Shown in pieces: positions 16,445 to 25,641 of a stretch of 64,000 nucleotides of DNA. The translations under genes and the position numbers were made by a program. The notes under the pieces are model-generated. The model searched no databases and was not told where the DNA came from. It saw nothing but the letters and a program-made list of their open reading frames with translations. The number at the start of each line of letters is the position of its first letter. The stretch's first letter is position 1. Location: the NCBI GenBank assembly GCA_022791945.1, contig JAAVZY010000065.1, positions 1 through 64,000 on the forward strand, in the 5' to 3' direction. Source of the DNA: Oscillospiraceae bacterium (GTDB lineage Bacteria; Bacillota; Clostridia; Oscillospirales; Ruminococcaceae).

Positions 16445-17032
16445 ATGGATGAACGGCTGAGACGGCAGCTGGATTTTGCCCTGGAGATTGACAAGGAGAA
16501 AAACATCCTCCGTCAAACCCATCTCTCCGGGCAGGGCCGGCGGGAGAACGACGCGGAGCACGCCTGGCACATGGCGGTGATGGCCTACCTCCTGCGGGAA
16601 TACGCCAATGAAGAGGTAGACATTTCCAGGGTAATGCTCATGTGCCTGATCCACGATATTGTGGAGATTTACGCCGGAGACACCTACGCCTACGATACGG
16701 AGGCCCTCCAGAACCAGAAGGCCCGGGAGGACGCCGCCAAGGAACAGATCTACTCCCTCCTTCCCCAGGATCAGAAAGAGGAGCTCATCGCCCTCTTTGA
16801 CGAGTTCGAGGAATGCCGGACCGCCGAGGCGAAATTTGCCTGCGCAATGGATAACCTTCAGCCCCTGCTCCTCAACAACAGCAACGATGGGGGCGACTGG
16901 CGAGCCCATCAGGTTTCCGCAGAACAGGTTCGCAGACGCCAGTCCAGGACCAGGCTCGGCTCCGAAGTCCTCTATCAGGTCACGGAGAACATCATCCGGG
17001 AGAATATCCAAAAGGGCAGCCTGACGGACTGA
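16445..17032 (+). CDS. HD-domain phosphohydrolase (YfbR/HDDC2-like)
   Basis: A 195-residue HD-superfamily protein. Metal ligands are seen in ENDAEHAWHMAVM (His) and LIHDIVEIYAGDT (His-Asp), matching the 5'-deoxynucleotidase YfbR/HDDC2 group, which dephosphorylates deoxynucleoside monophosphates. Substrate is inferred from family. The first ATG (16439) is only 2 nt after AGGAGG, so the in-frame ATG at 16445 with 8-nt spacing is preferred. Confidence 0.85.
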   Translation: MDERLRRQLDFALEIDKEKNILRQTHLSGQGRRENDAEHAWHMAVMAYLLREYANEEVDISRVMLMCLIHDIVEIYAGDTYAYDTEALQNQKAREDAAKEQIYSLLPQDQKEELIALFDEFEECRTAEAKFACAMDNLQPLLLNNSNDGGDWRAHQVSAEQVRRRQSRTRLGSEVLYQVTENIIRENIQKGSLTD

Positions 17033-17049
17033 ACGCACATCCGGGGCTT

Positions 17050-19296
17050 TTACGGGAGGGGCAGGATCTCATATTCCCCGGAGGCCAGAGGCTTCACGGA
17101 AACACCGTCCCTGAACACAAAGCCCGCCTCCAGCGAAATCCGCCCGGACAGCGTCTCCGGAGCCTGGACGGACAGCCGGAGCCGCTCCCCTTCACGCTCC
17201 CAGCGGACGGAGATCCGTCCCTCCGGGGCCGTGTGCCAGCCTTCGGCAAAGGTCAGCTTCTCCGCAAAGCAGGGACGGATGTCCAGCTCTCCGCCCTTCC
17301 CACGGGGATTGTACCAGATGCCGGACAGATGCCGGAGGAACCAATGGCTGATGTCTCCCCAGAAATGGTGGTTCTGAGAGGCGACCTTTACATCATCTGT
17401 CTGGAAGTCCTCCCATAGAGTGGTTGCGCCCCGGGCCAGCCAGTTTCCGTAGGAGGGGAAGCTCTCCTGGGTGATCAGCTTCAGGGCCAGATCCGTATAG
17501 CCGAAGTCCGACAGCACATGGAACAGCACCCGTCCCCCCAGAACGCCCATGTCAAAGTGCTGATCCGCATCCTCGATCAGCTCCAACAGCCGCCGGAACG
17601 CCTCCGGCTTCTCCGCCGGGGTGAACAGCTCCCAGGCAATGGCCATGGCCTGGGAGGTCTGGCAGCTCCCCAGGGCGGTCATGGTGTTGGTATCTATCAG
17701 GCGCTCCCGGGCCGCCTGATACAGCCGCCGGAAGAGGGCCTCCGCAAATTCCTTCTGGGACTGCCTGCCCAGCTCGCCGAAGATGTACGCGGCCTTCCGG
17801 CAGATGTCCATGGCGCACATGGTGTCTGTGAACTCCAGGGGGGCTTTGTAGTGATCCGCGCCCCGCCCTGTGGGGCACCAGTCCCCCAGACCCCAGCAGA
17901 CCAGCCCGTCCGGACGGATCCGGGTGGAGAGATAGTCCAGATACCGCAGGATGGCATGGGCGTTTTCCTCCAGAATCTCCCGATCCCCCCGGTAGAGGTA
18001 CACATAATAGGGAATCCAGGTGAGCACGCTGTCCCAGGCCGGGCCGCAGCCCCATTCAAAGCCCCAGCCCCCGGTGGGCACAATCCCCGGGAGAGCGCCT
18101 TCGGGGCTCTGCGCCTTCCGGATCGCCCGGAGCCATTCCTTGTAGTTGTGCTCCGCCTCCAGGTTCAGCAGGACGTGCTCCGCGGAAAGGGCGGCGTCCG
18201 CAGTCCAGCCGTTTTTCTCCCGTTGGGGACAGTCGGTGGGGAAGTGCATGAAGTTGGAAAGATCAGAGCGGCGGGTCAGCTCCTGGAGCTTGTTGACCGT
18301 CTCGTCAGAGCAGCGGAAGCCGCCCCGCTCCGGCAAATCCGTGTGAAGCACCCGGTAGGTGAGGGCGGAGGGAACCGCCTGCTCCGGCTTCAGCCCCTGG
18401 ACCAGCACATACCGGAAGCCGTAATAGGTGAAGGAGGGGGTATAGGACTCCCGGCCGCCTTTGCAGATGTAAACCGCTTTCTGATTCTCCCCGTTCTTCT
18501 GATCGCAAAGGATGTTCAGCCGATCCAGCCTGCCGTCGATAAGGTGTTCCCCATGGCGGAGGGTGATCTCCTGCCCGGGCTCCCCCTGGAGCTCCAGGCG
18601 GCAGACGCCGGTCTGATTCAGGCCGAAGTCGTAGAGATAGCCGCCCTCGCTGGGAGTGATGGAGACTGGGGCCAGCTCCTCCCAGGCGCGGATGGGGTTG
18701 GCCTGGCAGATCCGGGCCTCTCCTCTGGGTATGGGAGCGGGTACGGCCTGCTTCCAGCCGCTGTCATCGTAGCCCGGAAGATTCCAGCCCTCCAGCTCCG
18801 CCCGGGCGTCGTAAATCTCGCCCACCCGGTAATCGTCAAAGCGGATGGGGGAGGGGGCGGTGCGGAAGTCACAGCCGCTTTCCAGCAAAATGCCGCTCCC
18901 GTCCGGCGCGGTCAGCTCCAGCCGGAGGGCCAGCGCGGGAGCGCCCCGCCAGCGGGCCTTCTCAAAGTCCCAGGTATAGCCGCCGGGGTTGTTCTGAAGC
19001 CCGTTCCCCAGGCAGATCCCGATCACGTTCTCCCCCTGGCGGAGGGCTTCCGTCAGCTGATAGCGGTCGTAGTAAATCAGGTCGTCCGGGTTGCTGATGT
19101 AGGGGGAGAGACAGCCTCTGGTCAGCTTTTGGCCGTTGATCCAGAGCTCATAAAAGCCCAGCCCGCAGATCAGCAGCTCCGCCTTGACGGGCAGGGCCTC
19201 CAGGGTAAAGCTGCGGCGGAAATAGGGGGCGGGGATGTGCCGCTCCAGGCTGGAATAGTCCGTGCCAGCGGAGATAAATCCCATGGGAAATTCCAT
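17050..19296 (-). CDS. Alpha-L-rhamnosidase (GH78)
   Basis: A 748-residue GH78 enzyme releasing terminal alpha-L-rhamnose from plant glycosides or polysaccharides. It begins with beta-sandwich domains (YFRRSF, GLGFYELWINGQKL, the family's N-terminal carbohydrate-binding pattern), then an (alpha/alpha)6 catalytic barrel from about 330 with FPTDCPQREKNGWTADA, which holds the general acid Glu, and a C-terminal beta domain. There is no signal peptide, so it probably acts inside the cell on imported oligosaccharides. The chosen ATG has AAGGAAGG 8 nt upstream. It converges with the HD gene 17 nt away. Confidence 0.94.
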   Translation of the reverse strand: MEFPMGFISAGTDYSSLERHIPAPYFRRSFTLEALPVKAELLICGLGFYELWINGQKLTRGCLSPYISNPDDLIYYDRYQLTEALRQGENVIGICLGNGLQNNPGGYTWDFEKARWRGAPALALRLELTAPDGSGILLESGCDFRTAPSPIRFDDYRVGEIYDARAELEGWNLPGYDDSGWKQAVPAPIPRGEARICQANPIRAWEELAPVSITPSEGGYLYDFGLNQTGVCRLELQGEPGQEITLRHGEHLIDGRLDRLNILCDQKNGENQKAVYICKGGRESYTPSFTYYGFRYVLVQGLKPEQAVPSALTYRVLHTDLPERGGFRCSDETVNKLQELTRRSDLSNFMHFPTDCPQREKNGWTADAALSAEHVLLNLEAEHNYKEWLRAIRKAQSPEGALPGIVPTGGWGFEWGCGPAWDSVLTWIPYYVYLYRGDREILEENAHAILRYLDYLSTRIRPDGLVCWGLGDWCPTGRGADHYKAPLEFTDTMCAMDICRKAAYIFGELGRQSQKEFAEALFRRLYQAARERLIDTNTMTALGSCQTSQAMAIAWELFTPAEKPEAFRRLLELIEDADQHFDMGVLGGRVLFHVLSDFGYTDLALKLITQESFPSYGNWLARGATTLWEDFQTDDVKVASQNHHFWGDISHWFLRHLSGIWYNPRGKGGELDIRPCFAEKLTFAEGWHTAPEGRISVRWEREGERLRLSVQAPETLSGRISLEAGFVFRDGVSVKPLASGEYEILPLP

Positions 19297-19490
19297 TTGC
19301 AGATCCTTCCTTTCATGATAAAGTCCCGCATTCGGGGCGGGAGGGTACACGCATGGTTCCGCTTCCGCAGGAAATTACCTGGAGTATACCACACCGGCTT
19401 GGCATATGCAAGCAGTTTCCAAAGAGCGCAGGACTTGATCCCAGCCCCTCAACGTGATATCCTTATAACCTGAGCAGGGAGCGCTGGTCG

Positions 19491-20385
19491 GGAGAAGGCC
19501 GCGAGAGCTCTGCTCTCGCGCTCTCGCCAAGGGGATTTAATCCCCGTGGAACCCGTAATTTTTTGGGGTTATTGGGGGCAAGTCTGTACAGACCTGGTAC
19601 TCCCTGCCTCGCTGATACTCCCCGCAGAGACGATCGCCCGCCTACCCATTTTTTCGTAAAGAAAAAATTCAGCTCCATAGGCGGCGCAGACACTGCGACG
19701 CAGAATGTTTCGAGCGTGTTCTGCTGCGCTCATACTCTCTGCGGAGAGGGGGCTTTGTGCGACGTTCGGAATCCCCCAGTCAGGGCTACCGCCTGTCGGC
19801 GGCATCCCTGCCATGCCCCGGACGTTCCTTCGGAACGTCTAACAAGGGGGCCGAGCCAACACTCTGCGTTGATAGACGCTCTGTACGTAGTTAAGGGGCA
19901 CTCATCCTCTTAAATTCGCAGAAAGCGTCTTTATAACGCAGAAAGTTGGCTTGCCTCCCTTTAACAAGGGAGGGGGACCGCCGTCGGGCCAAAGGGACGT
20001 CGGCGGTGGAAGGATTCCCATGGGAGCACAAAGTCCCCCCGCCCGCACATAATACCAATCGGAAGCACTATCCCAGTCTGTGCAGGAACTCCTGTGCGGC
20101 GCAGGAAGTATCCCGCAGGCAGGGTGGAGCTTTTTTCTTTACGAAAAAAGCGTACTGCGTGAATCAGACCATCTGCGTGGCAAAGGGAAGGAAGTCTGTA
20201 CAGACTCAACCACCCCTTTTTCCGCCCCTAAAAAAGCCCTTAAAAAATAATGGGAATCCAAGGGGAATCCCTTCCCGATGCGCCGCCAGCGGCGCATCTC
20301 AGAATTCGGCGAAGCCGAATTCCTAAGTGCGTTGTGAAACAACGCACTGCGGAGCTCGAGGCAGAGCCTCGAGGTCTTGCCCTTC
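19491..20385. repeat. Extended palindromic repeat element (about 895 bp, with nested insert)
   Basis: Longest copy in the window. Its left end has the AGAGCTCTGCTCTCG hairpin and CCAAGGGGATTTAATCCCC. The interior contains both the TTTTTCGTAAAGAAAAA block and its inverted partner, and the right end has the five-hairpin set closing with CTTGCCCTTC. It is about 120 bp longer than the copy at 15601, which is accounted for by the insertion at 19849-19961. Confidence 0.88.
19849..19961. mobile_element. Small inverted-repeat insertion (MITE-like) with 9-bp target duplication
   Basis: A 113-bp insert inside the extended repeat. It is flanked by direct repeats TAACAAGGG (19840-19848 and 19962-19970). 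Its ends form an inverted repeat: AGCCAAC-AC-TCTGCGTT (19854-19870) against AACGCAGA-AA-GTTGGCT (19935-19951). The sibling repeat at 15601 and the one at 32291 lack this block at the equivalent place. It encodes no protein and would need a transposase supplied from elsewhere. Confidence 0.7.
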
Positions 20386-20417
20386 ACACAGACACCAAAC
20401 AATCAAGGAGTGAGCGT

Positions 20418-21116
20418 ATGCTGGAGGAACTGAAACAAAAGGTCTGGGAGGCCAATCTGGAGCTGCCCCGCCGGGGGCTGGTTACCTACACCTGGGGGAA
20501 CGTCTCAGGAATCGATCGGGAGCGGGGGCTGATGGTGATCAAGCCCTCCGGCGTGGAATATGAGGCGCTTCGGCCGGAGCAGCTGGTCGTGCTGGATCTG
20601 GATGGAAAGCAGGTGGAGGGGAGCCTGAATCCCTCCTCCGATACCAAGACCCATCTGGAGCTCTACCGGGCCTTTCCGGAGATCGGCGGGATCGTCCACA
20701 CCCACAGCACCTATGCGGTGGCGTGGGCGCAGGCGGGGCAGGATATCCCCTGCTACGGTACCACCCATGCGGACTATTTCCACGGCCCGGTGCCCTGCGC
20801 CCGGCACCTGACGCCGGAGGAGATCGATGAAGACTACGAGGGGAATACAGGCCGGGTCATCCTGGAAACCTTCCGGGAACGGGGACTGGAGCCTGCCCAT
20901 ATTCCGGCGGTGATCTGCCGGAGCCACGGCCCCTTCGCCTGGGGAAAGGATCCGGCTCAGGCGGTCTATCACGGGGCGGTGCTGGAGGAGGTGGCCCGCA
21001 TGGCCCTCCTGACCAGGCAGGTGGATCCCCTGGCGGCGCCCGCCCCGGCCTGCATCCTGGAGAAGCACTTCCTCCGGAAGCACGGCCCCGGCGCCTACTA
21101 CGGGCAGAAGGCCTGA
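20418..21116 (+). CDS. araD: L-ribulose-5-phosphate 4-epimerase family protein (AraD-like)
   Basis: A 232-residue class II aldolase/adducin-fold enzyme close to AraD, which converts L-ribulose 5-phosphate to D-xylulose 5-phosphate. Seen are the N-terminal TWGNVSGID segment, KPSG, the zinc-binding [12 protein letters not shown], and a third His in RSHGPFAWG. Length matches AraD (about 230). AAGGAG lies 7 nt before the ATG; upstream in-frame ATGs lie in the repeat. No araA or araB is in view, so a related role (for example L-xylulose phosphate epimerase) is possible. Confidence 0.9.
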   Translation: MLEELKQKVWEANLELPRRGLVTYTWGNVSGIDRERGLMVIKPSGVEYEALRPEQLVVLDLDGKQVEGSLNPSSDTKTHLELYRAFPEIGGIVHTHSTYAVAWAQAGQDIPCYGTTHADYFHGPVPCARHLTPEEIDEDYEGNTGRVILETFRERGLEPAHIPAVICRSHGPFAWGKDPAQAVYHGAVLEEVARMALLTRQVDPLAAPAPACILEKHFLRKHGPGAYYGQKA

Positions 21117-21121
21117 GCCCC

Positions 21122-22456
21122 ATGCCTGTTCATCCAAAGGACGCTTCCCGGAGGAAACGCCTCCGCCATTTGGCGCTGGGAACGGTGAGCCTGGGGCTGG
21201 GCGTCCTGCTGCTGTGGAAGCAGACGGGATTCTTCCTTCCGGCTGTGTCCGTGCTGGCCCTGCTGATCCTGCTGGGAGGCATTGCCCGGCTCTGGAACTG
21301 GGCCGCCCAAAAGCCCCGAAAGCCTCAGGAGCTGTTTCTGGGGCTGATCTGCCTGCTCCTGGGCGGGGTGATGGCGCGGTTTCCCTCAGTGACCCTCTAT
21401 GCCGCGCCCTTCCTGTTCTCCGCCTATCTGATGCTCAACGGGATCGTGAAGCTGGTGGACACGGCGCTCAGCATGAAGGAGCGGTCGGAGGAGCTGATTT
21501 TCTGCCTGATTCCGGCGGCGTTTTATCTGACCTTTGCGGGGATCCTGCTGTTTCTTCCCCAGGCCCATGTCCGGGCGGTGCTGATCTGCGCGGGAATCTA
21601 CTGCCTGCTGCTGGGGGGCACCTACATATTGGACTATGTCCACAGCCGGATTCCTGCCGCCCGGCGGGGGCTCCGGAGAAGGCTGCGGATTGGCCTGCCC
21701 GCCCTCTTTTCCGCCCTGATTCCCCACTCGGTGCTGCTCCGGCTCAACGGGTTTCTTTCCCAGGGGCGGGAGCCGGAGGAGTTTGAGGATCTGGTGGGCG
21801 GAAAATCCGGGGAAAAGCCGGATCTGGAGCTGTTTATCCACGTCTCCGCCACCCATCCCTTTATGGCGATCGGCCATTGCGACATCTGGTTCGACGGGGA
21901 GCTGATCGCCTACGGGAACTACGACGAGGCCGCCCAGCGCCCCCTTGGAATGGGACCCGGCGTTCTGCTGATCTCCAATAAATACGATTATATTCCCTTC
22001 TGCCTGGAATTCAATCAGACCACCATTTTTTCCTTTGGACTGCGGCTGAATCCGGCGCAGAAGTCCGCTGTCCGGGCCCGGATTCGGGAGATCAAGGAGC
22101 AGCTGCTGCCCTGGGATCCGGAGGAGCTCCCCGCCAACCGGAAGAGATTCGCCGCCCGGCTCCAGCGGGAACAGGGGGCACGGTTCTACAAATTTCGGAG
22201 CGGGCGGTTCGGGACCTATTTTGTCATGAGCGCCAACTGCGCCCTGATGGCCGATTGGATTCTCTCTGCGGCGGGAACGGATATCCTCAAGCTCAACGGC
22301 ATTCTCTCTCCGGGCGCCATCTATGACTACCTGGAGGCGGAATTTCTGAAAAAAGGCAGCATGGTTGTCAGCCGGAATGTCTACCGGCTCCCGCTGACGG
22401 CCCGGCAGCTGCGGGAACAGGACAGGGCTCTCCGGCCCGGAAAGGATTTGCGTTAA
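21122..22456 (+). CDS. Membrane protein of unknown function, DUF308-like N-terminal half
   Basis: A 444-residue protein in two parts. Residues about 15-185 hold six hydrophobic segments in short hairpins, like DUF308/HdeD proteins. Residues about 220-430 are soluble and contain SATHPFMAIGHCDIWFDGE, an Asn-Tyr rich strand and SANCALMADWIL. The His/Cys arrangement recalls papain-like or DUF4105-type domains, but I cannot assign it. It starts 6 nt after araD and overlaps the MATE gene start (TAATG), so all three are probably one transcript. Confidence 0.7.
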   Translation: MPVHPKDASRRKRLRHLALGTVSLGLGVLLLWKQTGFFLPAVSVLALLILLGGIARLWNWAAQKPRKPQELFLGLICLLLGGVMARFPSVTLYAAPFLFSAYLMLNGIVKLVDTALSMKERSEELIFCLIPAAFYLTFAGILLFLPQAHVRAVLICAGIYCLLLGGTYILDYVHSRIPAARRGLRRRLRIGLPALFSALIPHSVLLRLNGFLSQGREPEEFEDLVGGKSGEKPDLELFIHVSATHPFMAIGHCDIWFDGELIAYGNYDEAAQRPLGMGPGVLLISNKYDYIPFCLEFNQTTIFSFGLRLNPAQKSAVRARIREIKEQLLPWDPEELPANRKRFAARLQREQGARFYKFRSGRFGTYFVMSANCALMADWILSAAGTDILKLNGILSPGAIYDYLEAEFLKKGSMVVSRNVYRLPLTARQLREQDRALRPGKDLR

Positions 22457-23811
22457 TGGGAAGCATACGGCAGGATCCTGCCTTTTTCAAGAGCTTTTTC
22501 TCCCTGACACTGACCATCGCCCTGCAAAATCTGATTGTGTTCGGGGTAGGGCTGGCGGATAACCTGATGCTGGGGGGCTACAGTGAAGCGGCGCTCTCCG
22601 GGGTGGCGCTGGCGAATCAGATCCAGTTCCTTCTCCATATGATGGTCATGGGCATCGGGGAGGGGATTGTGGTGCTCTCCTCCCAATACTGGGGACGGAG
22701 GGAGATGGAGCCTGTCCGGCGGGTGATCACCATCGGCCTCCGGCTGGGGCTGGGGGTGGCCCTGCTGCTGTGGGCGGTGATGTTCTGCTTCCCGGCCCAG
22801 GTGCTGGGCCTGCTGGCGGATGACGCCGCAGCCATTGGGGAGGGCGTGAAGTACCTCCGGATCATCTGCTTCACCTATTTTTTCTTCGCTGTAACCAACA
22901 TTCTGCTGGCGGCGCTCCGGAGCGTGGAAACAGTGCGGATTGCCTTTCTGGTGTCCCTGTCCACGCTGGTGATCGACGTCTGCCTGAATTATATGCTGAT
23001 CTACGGGCGTTTCGGCGCTCCCAGGATGGGAACGCAGGGAGCGGCTGTCGCGACCCTGATCGCCCGTGTCACAGAGTTCCTGATCGTCACCCTTTACCTC
23101 TTCCTGGGAGACAAACGGATCCGTTACCGTCCAAGGGATCTGCTCCATGGGGATTGCGCGCTTTTCGGGACGTTCCTCCGGGTGGGGCTGCCGGTGCTGC
23201 TGTCCAATACCATCTGGGGAATTGCCCAGGCGGTGCAGACCTCCATTCTGGGACATCTGGGCGGGCCGTCCATTGCCGCCAACAGCATTGCCTCCACCGT
23301 ATTCCAGATTGTGACGGTCATCTGCTACGGAGCCGGCAGCGCCTCCGGGGTTCTGACAGGAAAGACCATTGGGGAAGGGGCGCCGGAGAAGATCCGCCGG
23401 TACGCCAAGCCTCTCCAGGGGATTTATCTGGTAATCGGGCTGTGCACGGGGCTGACCCTGCTCCTCTGCCGGGACGGGATTCTGGGGCTGTACGCCATCT
23501 CGGGGGAAACGAAGGAGCTGGCGCGGCAGTTCATGGCGGTGCTGTCGGTGACGGTGGTGGGCACCTCCTATCAGGTTCCGGTGTTGACCGGTCTGGTGCG
23601 GGGCGGGGGCGACACCCGGTTCGTGCTGTACAACGATTCGATTTTTATGTGGGGGATAGTGATTCCATCCGCGCTGACTGCGGCCTATGTGCTGGGACTG
23701 CCGCCGGCGGCAGTGTTCGCCTGCCTGAAATGCGACCAGATTCTCAAGTGCTTCGTGGCCCTGGTGAAGGTGAACAAGGGGCATTGGATCCGTACACTGA
23801 CGCAGACGTGA
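22456..23811 (+). CDS. MATE family efflux transporter
   Basis: A 451-residue multidrug and toxic compound extrusion (MATE) antiporter with 12 predicted membrane segments in two homologous halves. The first has FGVGLADNLMLGGYSEAALSG and the second SILGHLGGPSIAANSIAST, the expected DinF/NorM-type repeats. The ATG overlaps the upstream stop by one base. The substrate is not predictable from sequence. Confidence 0.92.
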   Translation: MGSIRQDPAFFKSFFSLTLTIALQNLIVFGVGLADNLMLGGYSEAALSGVALANQIQFLLHMMVMGIGEGIVVLSSQYWGRREMEPVRRVITIGLRLGLGVALLLWAVMFCFPAQVLGLLADDAAAIGEGVKYLRIICFTYFFFAVTNILLAALRSVETVRIAFLVSLSTLVIDVCLNYMLIYGRFGAPRMGTQGAAVATLIARVTEFLIVTLYLFLGDKRIRYRPRDLLHGDCALFGTFLRVGLPVLLSNTIWGIAQAVQTSILGHLGGPSIAANSIASTVFQIVTVICYGAGSASGVLTGKTIGEGAPEKIRRYAKPLQGIYLVIGLCTGLTLLLCRDGILGLYAISGETKELARQFMAVLSVTVVGTSYQVPVLTGLVRGGGDTRFVLYNDSIFMWGIVIPSALTAAYVLGLPPAAVFACLKCDQILKCFVALVKVNKGHWIRTLTQT

Positions 23812-24401
23812 GGGGAAGACCTCGAGGGCGCTGCCCTCGAGCTCCTGCCAAGGGGAGCTGGCTCCCCTTGGATTCCCGTCTTTTTAAGGGCGAAGGGGGT
23901 GGGGGGCAAGTCTGTACAGACTTTTTACTCCCTGCCTCGCTGATCGTTCCTTCGTGGTCGATCGCCCGCCTACCCATTTTTTCGTAAAGAAAAAATTCAT
24001 CCCCATAGGCGGCGCAGAGACTGCGACGCAGAAAGTCCCGGGCGTGTTCTGTTACGCTCGGGACTTTCTATGTGGGATGAAACGCTGTGCTGCGCTCAAA
24101 ATCCCTGTGCGGCGCAGGAAAGTATCCCGCACGCAGGAGGGAGCTTTTTTCTTTACGAAAAAAGCGTACTGCGGGAATTAGACTCTCTGCGTGGCAGGGA
24201 GCAGCAAGTCTGTACAGATTTAATCCCACCCCTTTTCCGCTCTTAAAAAGCCCTTAAAAATAATGGGAATCCAAGGGGAATCCCTCCCCGATGCGCCGCT
24301 GGCGGCGCATCTCAGAATTCGGCGAAGCCGAATTCCTAGGTGCGTCGTTTCACGACGCACCGCAGAGACGCGAGGACAGAGCCCTCACGGCCTTGCCCTT
24401 C
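23812..24401. repeat. Extended palindromic repeat element (about 590 bp)
   Basis: Left end GGGGAAGACCTCGAGGGC-GCT-GCCCTCGAG then CCAAGGGGAGCTGGCTCCCCTTGG; right end closes with CTTGCCCTTC. The right-hand hairpin reads GTGCGTCGT-TTC-ACGACGCAC, with a C-G pair in place of the T-A pair of the copies at 11081 and 15601. Much of the centre is shorter than in the 15601 copy. Confidence 0.85.
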
Positions 24402-24435
24402 GGCAGCGCAGAGATTCCAGACGGCGCACAGCGCA

Positions 24436-25440
24436 CTATCGATTCATCTCACTGGCGGAGCCTTCGCCGTGATGGGCGGCAAGGATTCCCTGGATCTCTT
24501 CCAGGGAGGTAGAAGGCAGATCCCCGGGAACGGTGTTTTTCACTGCCGCCATGGCGTTTCCGTACCAGACTGCCTGCCGGACACTCTCGCAAGCCAGCAG
24601 ACCGTAGAGAGCGCCAGCAACATAGGCATCGCCGGAGCCGATCCGATCGATGGCCTCAATTCGCTGGTAAGCGTCCTCGCTGAACCAGGCGTCCTCTCTG
24701 CTGTCGTAGGCCAGAGAGGTGAAGCAGTGCTCTCTGGGGGACAGGGCGGTTCGCCGGGTGGTGAATACCTGCCGGATGCCGTACTCCTGGGCGAATCCCT
24801 TCTGAATCTCTTCCAGGGGGCCGGTGCGCCCGAACATCCGGCGGCAGCTCTCCTCGGAGATGAACAGCACATCCACCAGCGGGAGCAGCTCTTCAATCAC
24901 AGGGCGGGCTTCCTGCTCGCTCCACATCCGGGCCCGGTAATTCACGTCGAAGGAGATCAGCGCCTTCCCATGGAAACGGCGGATCAGCTCCAGGGCGGTC
25001 CGCCGGGCGTCCGGGCTGACCGCAAGAGAGATGCCGCTGGTATGGAACAGCCTGGGAACCGGCAGTTCCGCAGGCAGCTCTTCCGGGCGGAATCCAGCGG
25101 CACTGGTATTCCCCCGATCGTAGATAACAGAGGGCTTCCGCGGGGAAGCCCCCGGCTCGTAGTAGTAAATCCCCAGCCGGGCCTGCGGACTGCTGTCCTC
25201 CACCAGCCAGCTGTCCGCCACACCGGAGGCCCGAAGCCGCCTTCTCACAGCGCCTGCCAGCCCGTTTTGCGGAATCCGCGCAGTCATGGCTGTGGACAGC
25301 CCCAGCTGCGCAGCGCCGCAGGCCACGTTCAGCTCCGCGCCCCCCACATTCAGCGCCAGCGTCCCTGTGTCAGTCAGCCTCTCCTGCCCCGCAGGCGAAA
25401 GCCTCAGCAGAATTTCTCCATATGTCAGAATGTCTGTCAT
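24436..25440 (-). CDS. kdgK: 2-keto-3-deoxygluconate kinase (PfkB family)
   Basis: A 334-residue PfkB-type sugar kinase that most resembles KDG kinase, which makes KDPG in uronate degradation. It begins TDILTYGEILLRLSP, has the GGAELNVACGAAQLG motif near 35 and the anion-hole/catalytic-base motif DRIGSGDAYVAGALYG near 280. GGAGG lies 9 nt before the chosen ATG. The in-frame upstream extension reads into repeat sequence and was dropped. No KDPG aldolase neighbour is visible, so the exact substrate is inferred. Confidence 0.85.
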   Translation of the reverse strand: MTDILTYGEILLRLSPAGQERLTDTGTLALNVGGAELNVACGAAQLGLSTAMTARIPQNGLAGAVRRRLRASGVADSWLVEDSSPQARLGIYYYEPGASPRKPSVIYDRGNTSAAGFRPEELPAELPVPRLFHTSGISLAVSPDARRTALELIRRFHGKALISFDVNYRARMWSEQEARPVIEELLPLVDVLFISEESCRRMFGRTGPLEEIQKGFAQEYGIRQVFTTRRTALSPREHCFTSLAYDSREDAWFSEDAYQRIEAIDRIGSGDAYVAGALYGLLACESVRQAVWYGNAMAAVKNTVPGDLPSTSLEEIQGILAAHHGEGSASEMNR

Positions 25441-25472
25441 TGTACGATACCTCCAGGATTGCGCTTGCTCGT

Positions 25473-25627
25473 TAAGACCTCGAGGACGCTGTCCTCGAGC
25501 ACCTGCCAAGGGGAGCTGGCTCCCCTTGGATTCCCGTCTTTTCCGCCCTTCAAAAATTACGGGTTCCAAGGGGATTTAATCCCCTTGGCGAGAGCGCGAG
25601 AGCAGAGCTCTCGTGGCCTTGCCCTTC
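25473..25627. repeat. Compact palindromic repeat element, variant modules
   Basis: About 155 bp between kdgK and the carboxypeptidase gene: AAGACCTCGAGGAC-GCT-GTCCTCGAG, CCAAGGGGAGCTGGCTCCCCTTGG, a short spacer with CCGCCCTT, CCAAGGGGATTTAATCCCCTTGG, CGAGAGC-AGA-GCTCTCG, then CTTGCCCTTC. It looks like two outer arms of an extended element joined without the interior. Confidence 0.85.
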
Positions 25628-25641
25628 CGAACACGCGGAGG

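Noticed and set aside
15813-16452. Several open frames of 80-190 codons inside the extended repeats (also near 19563, 23954, 29871, 32397 and 55953)
   Set aside because: Similar peptides recur only because the repeat DNA recurs. They lack ribosome binding sites, and the frames differ between copies.
17518-19473. A 651-codon plus-strand frame opposite the rhamnosidase gene
   Set aside because: The opposite strand has a complete GH78 enzyme; this frame is a compositional shadow.
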